DNA of 64,000 nucleotides from Anaerolineae bacterium (GTDB taxonomy: Bacteria > Chloroflexota > Anaerolineae > Aggregatilineales > Phototrophicaceae). The stretch spans positions 248,001 through 312,000 of the forward strand of contig JAJECX010000003.1 in NCBI GenBank assembly GCA_022821805.1, read 5' to 3'. Positions within the stretch are counted from its first letter, which is position 1; each line of letters opens with the position of its first letter. Both the position numbers and the translations under genes were made by a program. Below, in pieces: positions 28,253 through 36,560 of this stretch. Under the pieces are notes generated by a model that saw only the letters and a list, made by a program, of their open reading frames with translations, was not told the origin of the DNA and did not search any database.

Positions 28253-28968
28253 GCATGGCTGCCACTTCAAGCGGTAGGAGCGATACAATTTTGGTCGTTG
28301 ACGACGAACAGCGGATCGTCGAACTCGCGCGGATGTACCTGGAACAGGACGGCTTCCGCGTCACCAGCACGACAAATGGGACCGCCGCAAAGCGGATGAT
28401 TCTGAAAGACAAGCCGAACCTGGTGGTCTTGGACCTGATGCTTCCGGGCATGGACGGTCTCGAGGTCTGTCGGCGCGTCCGCGAGCAATCTGATGTGCCG
28501 ATCATAATGCTGACGGCGCGCAACGATGACATCGACAAAATCGTGGGCTTGGAATTGGGCGCCGATGACTACCTGACGAAACCGTTCAATCCGCGCGAGT
28601 TGGTGGCGCGGATTCGCGCGATCCTGCGCCGAGCCGATCGCGGTCCATCGCGTGAAGAAGCGCCGCCCCCGATCCAACTCCGCGATCTTCATATTGACGC
28701 CCAACGCCGACGCGTTGAAGTCGGTGGCCGCGCCGTCGACTTGCGTATGAAAGAGTTTGATCTGCTGAAGACCTTAGCGGCAAACCAAGGAGTTGTCTTC
28801 AGCCGCGAGCGATTGCTTGAGGTCGTCTGGGGTTATGATTTCGCCGGTGAAACGCGCACAGTCGATGTTCATATCGCGCATTTGCGCCACAAGCTCCGTG
28901 GGATGGAGCCTACGATAGACACCGTTTGGGGGGTTGGCTACCGACTTGATGTTTGCGAAAAAGCCTAG
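28249..28968 (+). CDS. OmpR/PhoB-family response regulator
   Basis: 239 residues. TTG at 28249 is preferred (AGAGG five bases upstream, overlapping the preceding stop); ATG 28255 is the alternative. The receiver domain has the phosphoacceptor Asp in VVLDLMLPGMDGLEV, Lys in YLTKPFNPRELVARI, and acidic VDDEQRIVELA. The C-terminal winged helix has MKEFDLLKTLAANQGVVFSRERLLEVVWGYD and TVDVHIAHLRHKL. It should be phosphorylated by the kinase encoded next and bind direct repeats such as those at 27851. Confidence 0.95.
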   Translation: MSMAATSSGRSDTILVVDDEQRIVELARMYLEQDGFRVTSTTNGTAAKRMILKDKPNLVVLDLMLPGMDGLEVCRRVREQSDVPIIMLTARNDDIDKIVGLELGADDYLTKPFNPRELVARIRAILRRADRGPSREEAPPPIQLRDLHIDAQRRRVEVGGRAVDLRMKEFDLLKTLAANQGVVFSRERLLEVVWGYDFAGETRTVDVHIAHLRHKLRGMEPTIDTVWGVGYRLDVCEKA

Positions 28969-30451
28969 ACTGGCCTTCAACCTGCGCCTGCGCCTGTTGA
29001 CGTCTTACATGGTGCTGATTCTAGTAACATTGGGCGTGATCGCGCTGGCGCTCTTCGTCTTGATTGGCGACCGCGCGCCGCCGCCGCAGCCCACCTACGA
29101 ACGTCTGGCTGCCCTGACACAAGGCTTGAATTATATTGATGTCATCACAGATATTGCCTCCGATCCCAATCGGCGTTTCCTCCAGGAACAGGTTTACGAC
29201 TTGCTGGATGTCTTCGCCGGCACGCGCAAGGTTCGGACGCTGCACATCCTCTTGGCGCCAGACGGTACAACGGTTCTGCACGACAGCGCGCGACAATTTG
29301 AAGCTGGCGAGTCGATTGCCCTGCGTAGAGATAGCTATCGCAGCCAGCAGTTGGCGAAAGTCTTGTCGCGCGGAAGCCAGCAGTTCTTCGGCGCCTTTCA
29401 CGATCCCGGTGGCGGCGAATGGCTGTACGGCGGCCTTGTTTTTGGTCAGCAGCGATTCTTTGCTGAGCGCGCGGGACATAACGATTTGTGGCTGCTTGCG
29501 GAGCCTCGTCCTACTGTCAGCTTGCAAGAGACGCTGGCGGTGTTCGGCAGCGCGTTGGCGCCTCCGCTAATTCAAGCGGGCATCGCCGGTTTTGCATTTG
29601 CAATAATTCTGGCGGCTCTGATCAGCCGCAACTTCGCGCGTCCGCTGCAGCGAGTGGCGGAAGCGGCAATCGCAGTGGCGCGTGGCGATTATTCGGCGCA
29701 AGCGCCAGTTAGCGGACCACCCGAGGCGCGGTCTCTTGCCGAATCTTTCAATCGCATGACAGCGGAAGTGCAAGCCTCCAATACCGCTCAGCGCGATTTT
29801 CTGAGCAATGTGTCACATGACTTGAAGACGCCGCTGACCTCGATACAGGGATATGCGCAGGCGATTGTGGATGGCGCGGCCGCGGACAACACTGCAGCGG
29901 CGCGGATCATTTACGAGGAGGCCGGGCGCCTGAACCGCATGGTGGTCGAATTGACCGATCTGGAACGTCTTGAGGCGGGCAAACTTTCGATGTCGCGCGA
30001 TCGCATTGATATCGCGCAGCTCGCCGAAGGTGTAGTGCAGAGCTTGGCGGTGGTCGCGGAAAGGCGGGGCATTCGGCTTACATCGCGAACGGCGCCGACA
30101 CCCGCGGTCATCGGCGATGGTGATCGACTGGCGCAGGTCATGATGAACCTGATCAGCAATGCGCTCAAGTATACGCCGGCTGGCGGCGCCGCGCGGATCA
30201 CTGTCGAGCGGGCTGGCGCCGGCGCCTTGGTTTCGATAAGCGACAGCGGCATCGGCATCCCGCGCGCAGAATTGTCGCGTGTGTTCGAGCGCTTTTATCA
30301 AGTCGACAAGGCGCGCGGTCCGCAGCGGGGGACTGGTCTCGGGCTGGCGATAGCGCGAGAGATTGTGGAAGCGCACGGCGGGCGCATTACGGTGGAGAGC
30401 CGAGGCCGGGGCAAAGGCGCCGAATTTCGCGTTTGGCTGCCGGCGGGGTAG
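28949..30451 (+). CDS. Sensor histidine kinase, HAMP-HisKA-HATPase
   Basis: 500 residues from ATG 28949; a TTG at 28934 is also in frame. Either start overlaps the response regulator gene. It has two membrane segments (about 18-40 and 210-232) flanking an extracytoplasmic sensor domain. HAMP (RPLQRVAEAAIAVARGDY), HisKA with phosphoacceptor SHDLKTPLTSIQGY, and HATPase (NLISNALKYTPAGG, DSGIGIP, GTGLGLAIAREIVEAHGG) follow. The layout matches PhoR and related kinases. The signal is not shown by sequence; the Pho-box-like repeats upstream suggest phosphate (inference). Confidence 0.94.
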   Translation: MFAKKPRLAFNLRLRLLTSYMVLILVTLGVIALALFVLIGDRAPPPQPTYERLAALTQGLNYIDVITDIASDPNRRFLQEQVYDLLDVFAGTRKVRTLHILLAPDGTTVLHDSARQFEAGESIALRRDSYRSQQLAKVLSRGSQQFFGAFHDPGGGEWLYGGLVFGQQRFFAERAGHNDLWLLAEPRPTVSLQETLAVFGSALAPPLIQAGIAGFAFAIILAALISRNFARPLQRVAEAAIAVARGDYSAQAPVSGPPEARSLAESFNRMTAEVQASNTAQRDFLSNVSHDLKTPLTSIQGYAQAIVDGAAADNTAAARIIYEEAGRLNRMVVELTDLERLEAGKLSMSRDRIDIAQLAEGVVQSLAVVAERRGIRLTSRTAPTPAVIGDGDRLAQVMMNLISNALKYTPAGGAARITVERAGAGALVSISDSGIGIPRAELSRVFERFYQVDKARGPQRGTGLGLAIAREIVEAHGGRITVESRGRGKGAEFRVWLPAG

Positions 30452-30502
30452 ACGAAATCGTTTGGATTCAGGCCATGCGTAAAGGAAGGGGCAGCCTTTC
30501 GC

Positions 30503-31552
30503 TTACGACAGCACCTGGTGACTTACCGCGTCGTAGGCAAGCGCCGGCAACGCCAGCGACACCGACACATTGTCGCCGCGCTTGAAGTAACGGTCGACGC
30601 CGGCACGGGCGATCAGTTCTGTTCCGTCGGCCAAGGCCAGACCCAGCCGCTGATAATGACCATAAAACTCCCGCCACAGCACGGTCGCCGTTTTTCCCTG
30701 TCCTTCAAAATTGACGGCGAGCGCTTCCGGTCGAATCATGAGGTCGACGCGTCCAGTTTTGGGATGAAAGAGCTTGACTTCGCCGATGAGGCTGTCCGCG
30801 GTCATCCCGTGAGCTTCGGCGGGCAGGAAGTTGGCATCGCCGACGAACCGCGCCACCTGCGTATTGACCGGACGATTGTAAAGCACATGCGGCGTTGCCA
30901 CCTGGATGAGCTTGCCATCAAATATGATTGCGATTTCGTCGGACAGGCTCAGGGCTTCCTGCTGGTCATGGGTGACGAAGATGGCAGTGGTATCGGTCTC
31001 GAGCAAGATCCGGCGGACGTCGGTACGCACCTGTTCACGCAAATGCGTATCGAGATTCGAGAAGGGCTCGTCCAGCAGCAAGATATCCGGATTTGGCGCC
31101 AGCGCGCGCGCCAGGGCAACACGTTGCTGCTGCCCGCCTGAGAGCTCGTAGGGCATGCGCTCGGCAAATTGGCTCAAGCCGACCAGAGAGAGCAGGCGTT
31201 CGACTCGCCGCGCCTGATCCTTTTGCGATCCACGCAGTCCAAAAGCGATATTGCCGGCGACATCAACATGGGGAAAAAGGGCAAAGTCTTGAAAGACCAT
31301 GCCGACTCGGCGTTTCTCGGGCGGGACGAAATGTGAATCGTCGGCGACGATTCGATCGCCGATCTGAATGCGGCCCCGCGTCGGCGTTTCGAAGCCGGCT
31401 AGCAGGCGCAGCGCCGTCGTCTTTCCACCGCCGCTTGGTCCGAGCAGCGTCAGAAACTCGCCCGGGCGCACCCTCAGCGTAATGTCGTCGACGGCGGACA
31501 GATGTCCATTGTACAGCTTGGTGAGCTGGTCGGCTTGAAGCGAATATTCCAT
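30503..31552 (-). CDS. fbpC: Iron(III) ABC transporter ATP-binding protein
   Basis: 349 residues. Walker A GPSGGGKTT (38-46), Q-loop FQDFALFPH, signature LSGGQQQRVALARALA, Walker B ILLLDEPFSNLD, and H-loop TAIFVTHDQQEAL. A C-terminal regulatory OB-like domain follows (about 240-349). The FbpC/PotA-type size and its place after the permease and binding protein genes support ferric iron uptake. Third gene of the operon, 182 bases after the permease gene. Confidence 0.88.
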   Translation of the reverse strand: MEYSLQADQLTKLYNGHLSAVDDITLRVRPGEFLTLLGPSGGGKTTALRLLAGFETPTRGRIQIGDRIVADDSHFVPPEKRRVGMVFQDFALFPHVDVAGNIAFGLRGSQKDQARRVERLLSLVGLSQFAERMPYELSGGQQQRVALARALAPNPDILLLDEPFSNLDTHLREQVRTDVRRILLETDTTAIFVTHDQQEALSLSDEIAIIFDGKLIQVATPHVLYNRPVNTQVARFVGDANFLPAEAHGMTADSLIGEVKLFHPKTGRVDLMIRPEALAVNFEGQGKTATVLWREFYGHYQRLGLALADGTELIARAGVDRYFKRGDNVSVSLALPALAYDAVSHQVLS

Positions 31553-31734
31553 CAGGGTCGTGCGGCAACCTTATGATCTTCGTGACCAAGAATAGAGCAA
31601 AAGTGGAAAGCATAAAGGGGAAATCGAGCTAGTGGCATTGCCCAGGAAAGACCCGGACGAGCCAGCAGGTCACAGCGCCATGCTCGGCCGACAGGGCGCC
31701 GCTGCGCGAGAATCTGCCAAACATGTTCGACGCG

Positions 31735-33369
31735 CTAATGGACGGTCTCTTCCCGCTGGAGGATTATCGCCAGTGTGAAGGCAGAGACGAGGATCAGCGC
31801 CAGACCGGGGAGCGCAACCGACGACAGGAAAGCCTCATCGTAGGCGCTCCAGATGCGCGTGGCGAAAGTGCGGAAGCCGATCGGACGCAGGATGAGCGTG
31901 GTGGGAAGTTCCTTCATCACATTGAGAAAGACCAACGCCAGACCGGCCAGGATACCGCCTCGCGCCAGCGGCAGTGTAATCCGCGCCAGGGTCGCCCAGG
32001 GGGACAGTCCCAGGCTGCGCGCCGCTTCTTCAAATCGTGGGTTGATTTGGGCGAAGGCGCTTTCGGTGGCGCCGATGCTGAAGGGCAGGTAGCGAATGGC
32101 GTATCCCATTATAAGCAGGGGCAGGGTCTGATAAATGCTCAGCAGATTTTGCGTGGCGAACATGACCAGCGCAAGCGCGATGACGATGCCGGGCAAGACG
32201 TTGCCGGCATAGGCGAAATTGACCATCCAGCGACTAAAGCCCTTTGCGCCACGCGCCGCCAACAGCGCCAGCGGGAACGCGGCTATGGTTACGATAAGCG
32301 CCGCGACAGCGCTTACCCCAACCGTGTTTTGGATGAGCAGCGTCAGCGGCACCTGAATGGGATTGGTAAGCGTGTGCCCGGCCAGCCATTTGAAGAGCAC
32401 AAGCAATGGAACCACGACGCCGACAAAAATTACGGAGGCGCAGAAGATAAGCGCGGGGATTTTCCACTTCCCCAAAGGCGCCGCTTCAAGATGCCGCGAC
32501 GCGCCAGTGCCGACCCGATAATGCCGACCGCGCAGCTGCATCCGCGAGTGCAACAGCAGCAGAACCAGCGTCATGCCGACGAGGAGCAGCGCCAATACCG
32601 ACGCTTTGTCCATGCGATAAGACTCGGTCTGAATGAAGATCGCGCGTGTAAAAGCATTGAAATGCATCACGGCAACGGCGCCGAAATCGCTGAGGCAATA
32701 GAGAGCAGTCATTAGCATGCCGGCGGAAAGCGCCGGACGCAGTTGCGGCAGGATGACCTGCCGAAAGACAGCCCAGCGATTCAAACCCAGGCTTTGTCCC
32801 GCTTCCTCCAGGCTGCGGTCGCAATGGAGCAGCGCCGCCCGCACCGGCAGTACGATATAGGGAAAGGTCACGACCGTCAGCGTAAGCGTCGCGCCAGCGA
32901 AGCCCTTGATGCCCGGCAGCCGGTCGACCCCGAGTGGTTCTAGCAAGGACTGCAGCAGCCCTTTGGGTCCGAAAGCTTCGGTGTAGGTCACCGCGGTCAG
33001 ATACGACGGGATGACCATCGCCGCAAGTCCTAGCACCAGCCAGGTTCGCCGCCACGGCAGATCGCTGCGGCTGGTCAACCAGGCGAAGGGGACGGCAATC
33101 AACGTAGCAGCGAGGGTTGCGGCTGCCATCAGGCTGATACTATTGCCGACGATGCGCAGCGTACGCGCGCGAAACAGATAGTCGACGCCTTCACCGCCCG
33201 CGCTGACGGCGCCGATCACCAGGTAGACAATTGGAATCATGACAACCGCAACCACCGCCATACTCACGGCTTGCGCCAGCTGCCGATTGCCGACGTGCCA
33301 GCGCGTCAGCACGTGCTGATGATGACCGTTTATTCTAAATCTCGTAGGAATGACGTCGCTAAGATGCAT
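31735..33369 (-). CDS. fbpB: Iron(III) ABC transporter permease (double-domain, FbpB type)
   Basis: 544 residues with about 12 membrane segments in two homologous halves. Each half has an EAA loop (EEAGQSLGLNRWAVFRQVILPQLRPAL; EEAARSLGLSPWATLARITLPLARGG) that contacts the ATPase. Fused double permeases of this kind serve ferric iron and related binding-protein systems. AGGGA lies six bases before the ATG. A 10-base-pair hairpin separates it from the binding protein gene upstream. Confidence 0.9.
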   Translation of the reverse strand: MHLSDVIPTRFRINGHHQHVLTRWHVGNRQLAQAVSMAVVAVVMIPIVYLVIGAVSAGGEGVDYLFRARTLRIVGNSISLMAAATLAATLIAVPFAWLTSRSDLPWRRTWLVLGLAAMVIPSYLTAVTYTEAFGPKGLLQSLLEPLGVDRLPGIKGFAGATLTLTVVTFPYIVLPVRAALLHCDRSLEEAGQSLGLNRWAVFRQVILPQLRPALSAGMLMTALYCLSDFGAVAVMHFNAFTRAIFIQTESYRMDKASVLALLLVGMTLVLLLLHSRMQLRGRHYRVGTGASRHLEAAPLGKWKIPALIFCASVIFVGVVVPLLVLFKWLAGHTLTNPIQVPLTLLIQNTVGVSAVAALIVTIAAFPLALLAARGAKGFSRWMVNFAYAGNVLPGIVIALALVMFATQNLLSIYQTLPLLIMGYAIRYLPFSIGATESAFAQINPRFEEAARSLGLSPWATLARITLPLARGGILAGLALVFLNVMKELPTTLILRPIGFRTFATRIWSAYDEAFLSSVALPGLALILVSAFTLAIILQREETVH

Positions 33370-33384
33370 TGATTTCCCTGCGCA

Positions 33385-33420
33385 ACAAGTCGGGATAAGG
33401 TCAAGCTCACCCCGACTTGT
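33385..33420. repeat. Intercistronic inverted repeat between binding protein and permease genes
   Basis: A perfect 10-base inverted repeat (ACAAGTCGGG / CCCGACTTGT) has a 16-base loop and no T run. Hairpins at this place after binding-protein genes commonly protect the upstream mRNA and lower expression of the membrane part. Confidence 0.6.
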
Positions 33421-33434
33421 GTCAAGATTTTGCG

Positions 33435-34448
33435 CTAATCCAGCGCGCCGCTGTTTTCAATCATGTCCAAGGTGCCTTGAAGATCCGCCAAGTCCGACAA
33501 ATCGATTTCAGGCGTCTCGATATCGGCAAGCGCTGGCAAATCGACCGACGGATCAACCGTCGGCGCCAGCGGATATTCGTAGGTGGACTGGGCGAAGTAT
33601 TCTTGCGCCGCGTCGCCAAGCAGGTAATCGACCAGCGCCAAGGCGTCATAGGGCTGGTCGGTTGTCTTCAAGATGGCCGCGCCCGCGATGTTGACCAGCG
33701 AGCCGAGGTCGCCAGCGGGGAAGAAGTGCAGCGTCGCCGTGATGCTCGGGTCTTCAGCCAGGAAACGGAACAGGTAGTAGTGGTTGACCAAGCCGCCAAC
33801 GACTTCTCCGTCAATCGTAGCTTGCACGATCGGCGTGTTTTTTGGATAGGCTTGCACGCCATTTGCGATCATATCCGCCAGCCAGCCCGCGGTCGCGTCT
33901 TCGCCCAGCAGCACGCGCATCGCCGTGACATTCGCGACGAAGGACGCGTTGGTTGGCGCCCAACCGACCAAGCCGCTCCATTCCACGCCGGTGAGGTCAA
34001 AAATCGAGCTGGGCAGTTCCAGGCCGTGTTCTTCCAGCGATTCCGGACTGTAAACGAAGACGCGAGCGCGCCCGCTCAATCCGGTCCAGACGCCATCTGG
34101 CGATACAAAAGCGGCATTGGCGACGCGCTCGAGCGTCGCGTCTGGCAGCTTATGGAGCATGTCGGCGGCGGCAAGCGCGCCGAGGGCGCCGCCATCCTGG
34201 GCGATGAAGACGTCGGCCGGGCTGTTTTCGCCTTCGGTGAGAATCTGATTGGCTACCGCGCTGGTCCCGCCATAGAGGATTTCGGTTTCTATACCGGTGT
34301 CCTCGGTGAACTGCGCCAGAATCGGGCCGATAAGACTTTCATTCCGGCCTGAATACACGGTGAGGACGTCATCGCCCAGAACCGGCGCTGCCATGAAGCA
34401 CAACATGCCGGCGACGAGCAATAAGAGGGACAAACGTAATACGGACAT
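33435..34448 (-). CDS. fbpA: Iron(III) ABC transporter substrate-binding protein
   Basis: 337 residues from ATG 34448, with AAGGAG eight bases upstream; the frame is open further but without a signal peptide. Signal peptide MSVLRLSLLLLVAGMLCFMAAPVLG, then the FbpA/AfuA pattern: VYSGRNESLIGPILAQF, YGGTSAVANQILTEG, ADVFIAQDGGALGAL, and NHYYLFRFL with adjacent tyrosines as in ferric-binding proteins. It should capture Fe(III) outside the membrane and hand it to the permease. First gene of the operon; an inverted repeat lies at its promoter. Confidence 0.9.
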   Translation of the reverse strand: MSVLRLSLLLLVAGMLCFMAAPVLGDDVLTVYSGRNESLIGPILAQFTEDTGIETEILYGGTSAVANQILTEGENSPADVFIAQDGGALGALAAADMLHKLPDATLERVANAAFVSPDGVWTGLSGRARVFVYSPESLEEHGLELPSSIFDLTGVEWSGLVGWAPTNASFVANVTAMRVLLGEDATAGWLADMIANGVQAYPKNTPIVQATIDGEVVGGLVNHYYLFRFLAEDPSITATLHFFPAGDLGSLVNIAGAAILKTTDQPYDALALVDYLLGDAAQEYFAQSTYEYPLAPTVDPSVDLPALADIETPEIDLSDLADLQGTLDMIENSGALD

Positions 34449-34821
34449 ACTGCGGACTCCTTGCGTTTGGCGCGAATCTTTTATAGGATTCGCATAGATA
34501 CGAAGGTCAATTGGGCAACAGAATCGCGGTCGAATCGCTTCTCGCCCGATTGACCTTTTCGTTTTAGCAGAACAATAATACGCCTGTCCACGCTTGTGGT
34601 AAATTTCACTTTTCGCGCTTGGGCAACCGAATATTCTATCGCTGTATGCCATGGCTTTAATCGCTGGCGTCGAATCAGTTGCATGTGGTTAATTTCTGCT
34701 GGCGAACACTGCTCATGTTTGGCGGGCAGTCTGGAACCAGGGCTGAACCTAGACATTGCGCGCTTCAGACAATAAAGTTAGATTTGTGCTGCCGGCTTGT
34801 TCTTCATCGGGAGTAGCGTTT
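34449..34821. other. Divergent regulatory region between the iron-uptake and E2-JAB-E1 operons
   Basis: About 370 bases. The left end holds the inverted repeat and likely promoter for the iron operon. I looked for a small ubiquitin-like gene before the E2 gene on the plus strand and saw none: no frame with a ribosome site and a beta-grasp-like sequence. The upstream extension of the E2 frame to 34756 lacks a ribosome site. A minus-strand frame at 34481-34756 has no credible product. Confidence 0.5.
34472..34493. promoter_or_regulatory. Inverted repeat at the iron-operon promoter, putative operator
   Basis: GCGAATC, an 8-base AT-rich centre, and GATTCGC form a perfect 7-base inverted repeat about 25 bases upstream of the fbpA ATG. 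The centre contains TATAAA on the minus strand, a possible -10, with TTGACC about 19 bases upstream of it. A repressor bound here would block transcription. It does not match the Fur or DtxR consensus as I know them. Confidence 0.5.
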
Positions 34822-35295
34822 ATGTCCAATTGGTGGGGGTCGCGCAAGAACGTCTCCTCGCGCCTCGTCTGGGAGGTTGAGGCGATGAGAGCCACCTTTG
34901 GCAACACATTTGAATTGGTCGTGCCTCCCTTCGGCGGCTTGCTCTATTGGCAGGGCACGATTGAAATCAATATGAGCATCTTGGATTCTCCCTATCACAG
35001 CCTCAAGCTTGTGTATCCCAAGGAATATCCCAATCGACCGTCTGAGGCTTATTGCATAAAGCCGCGGATTTACAGCGAAAAGCATCAGTATGAAGACGGG
35101 CAGCTTTGCCTTTTTAACCCCAAGGATGGCGAACAGTATGGATGGAACCCGTCCAAGTCCACGGCTGTGACCGTTGGCGGCTGGGCAATCCAGTGGCTGT
35201 ACGCCTATTACACCTGGCGGTCCACCGGCAAGTGGCCCGGCATTGAGGAGCGCATCAAAGCGAGCACGCCGCTTCCACGCCGACGGAGACGCTAA
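34822..35295 (+). CDS. Ubiquitin-conjugating (E2)-like protein
   Basis: 157 residues from ATG 34822, with GGGAGT upstream; the frame is open to 34756. The core follows the E2 fold: LYWQGTIEINMSI (strands 1-2), then the E2 hallmark VYPKEYPNRPSEAY (64-77), then HQYEDGQLCLFNP, where Cys96 is at the catalytic position. A Trp-rich helical end follows (WAIQWLYAYYTW) and an Arg-rich C-terminus. In eukaryotes E2 enzymes receive a ubiquitin-type modifier on this Cys from E1. Bacterial relatives are known in conjugation-like operons with JAB and ThiF proteins, which follow here with 2-base and 0-base gaps. The GGAG in the codons for the Arg tail probably serves as ribosome site for the next gene. Confidence 0.8.
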   Translation: MSNWWGSRKNVSSRLVWEVEAMRATFGNTFELVVPPFGGLLYWQGTIEINMSILDSPYHSLKLVYPKEYPNRPSEAYCIKPRIYSEKHQYEDGQLCLFNPKDGEQYGWNPSKSTAVTVGGWAIQWLYAYYTWRSTGKWPGIEERIKASTPLPRRRRR

Positions 35296-35297
35296 TA

Positions 35298-36560
35298 ATG
35301 CGATTTGGGGATGAGCCGGAATTCCTCCAGCTTATGCACATGGAGTTCGACCACATCCGGAAGCGCTTGCGAGGGATGGCGATGATTTCACGCGGAATTG
35401 TGCCCAAGGTCGTTCTGTCGCGCAGGGCAGTGGATAGAATGCTCACGGCGGCGAATCAGTTCACCGCTGATGAAACCGGTGAAGCCATGGTTGGCTTCGT
35501 CGTCGAGGACGATACGCCGGAGGGCCTGCCGACGATATATGTGCTAGATACGATTTCGCCCGACGAGACGGCGGTCCGCCGTTCTCATACCTTTCAGCAG
35601 GGCGATGCCTTGCAGGACGAAATCATCTGGTGGCTGCAAGAGAACTGGCATTTCCACCGCGAGCGTCATCGAGGGACAGAAGCATTGCCCCACAATTTTG
35701 ATGTGCCGCTGCGATATCTTGGCGATTGGCACAAGCAGCCCGGCTCCATGATTCAGCCCAGCCATGGCGACCATATGACGGCGCTGACCTGGCTGGACGA
35801 CGAAGAAGCGGACCTGGATTTCCTGCTGGTGCCAATTGTGACGGTAGGGCATTTGCCCAATATCGGCGAATCGGATTTAACGGTCAATTACATCAATGTG
35901 CCGATGGATAACGGACGGGTAATGCGCGTCGATTGGTGGTACGTGCATCGGGATGTGCGCGTCTTTCAACCGGTCCATCCGAAAGTTGTGCCGGACGATC
36001 AACTGCCCCAGATGATGAAATACGGCTGGCATGTGGTCGACCCCGATCGCCTCTACATGGAAACGCTTGCCTTGGAGCAAGAGGGTCTCTTGGTGAGCCG
36101 GCTGCTCTACGAGTGCGATGGTGAAGTGCCGCTGGAATACTGCTTTTTCACCATTCGGCAAGGCACATCATTTTTCCTGCTGTTTGCGACGCAATATGAT
36201 TATCCGCAAAGCCCGCCGAAAGCCTATCAAGCGCCTTTCGTTAACGACTTGGACTTGATGGATCCTGTCGAAACTTTTCACAGGCTTTGGCAACTGGCTT
36301 CGCCTATTGAGGATCCGCCAGGCTGGGAATGGTCCGCCGACAAGTACCTGTTTCAATACATGATTGCGATTGAAGTCGAGCTGGGGTTGCGCCAGCCGCC
36401 GTCTGTCTCCATACCGGTATCATACGTCGAATATGGCGAATTCACGGAAGACGGCAGCGACGCGGCGAGCGCGGAAAGCGTATCCGATATGAGCGCCGGT
36501 CGCCTGGCTACTGAGGAACCGCCGGCGCCGGATGGGAAAACTGAAGAAGAGGCGCCGTAA
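35298..36560 (+). CDS. JAB/JAMM domain protein fused to a Cys-less E2-like domain
   Basis: 420 residues. A JAB domain (about 35-200) has the JAMM pattern: Glu62 in GEAMVGF, then GDWHKQPGSMIQPSHGD (142-158) giving His145, Ser155 and Asp158. The second zinc His is Gln147 (HKQ instead of HxH). A second domain (about 245-365) resembles E2: LEYCFFTIRQGTSFFLLFAT, then YDYPQSPPKAYQAP (300-313), the same YP-x-x-x-P-x-AY signature as the E2 encoded just upstream. It lacks a Cys at the catalytic position. The last 40 residues are acidic and disordered. JAMM proteases remove ubiquitin-like modifiers or process their tails; the Cys-less E2-like part may bind a modifier, as UEV proteins do (inference). 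Middle gene of the operon. Confidence 0.75.
   Translation: MRFGDEPEFLQLMHMEFDHIRKRLRGMAMISRGIVPKVVLSRRAVDRMLTAANQFTADETGEAMVGFVVEDDTPEGLPTIYVLDTISPDETAVRRSHTFQQGDALQDEIIWWLQENWHFHRERHRGTEALPHNFDVPLRYLGDWHKQPGSMIQPSHGDHMTALTWLDDEEADLDFLLVPIVTVGHLPNIGESDLTVNYINVPMDNGRVMRVDWWYVHRDVRVFQPVHPKVVPDDQLPQMMKYGWHVVDPDRLYMETLALEQEGLLVSRLLYECDGEVPLEYCFFTIRQGTSFFLLFATQYDYPQSPPKAYQAPFVNDLDLMDPVETFHRLWQLASPIEDPPGWEWSADKYLFQYMIAIEVELGLRQPPSVSIPVSYVEYGEFTEDGSDAASAESVSDMSAGRLATEEPPAPDGKTEEEAP

Noticed and set aside
31723..32715. 330-codon plus-strand open frame opposite the permease gene
   Set aside because: Gln/Arg-rich composition, no ribosome site, and the opposite strand codes for a clear membrane protein.
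33417..34352. 311-codon plus-strand frame opposite the ferric-binding protein gene
   Set aside because: Lies antisense to a gene with signal peptide and binding motifs; no recognisable product.
34756..34821. Earlier start for the E2-like gene or a short upstream modifier gene
   Set aside because: No ribosome site before 34756, and the extra 22 residues do not resemble an E2 or a beta-grasp protein; ATG 34822 has GGGAGT.
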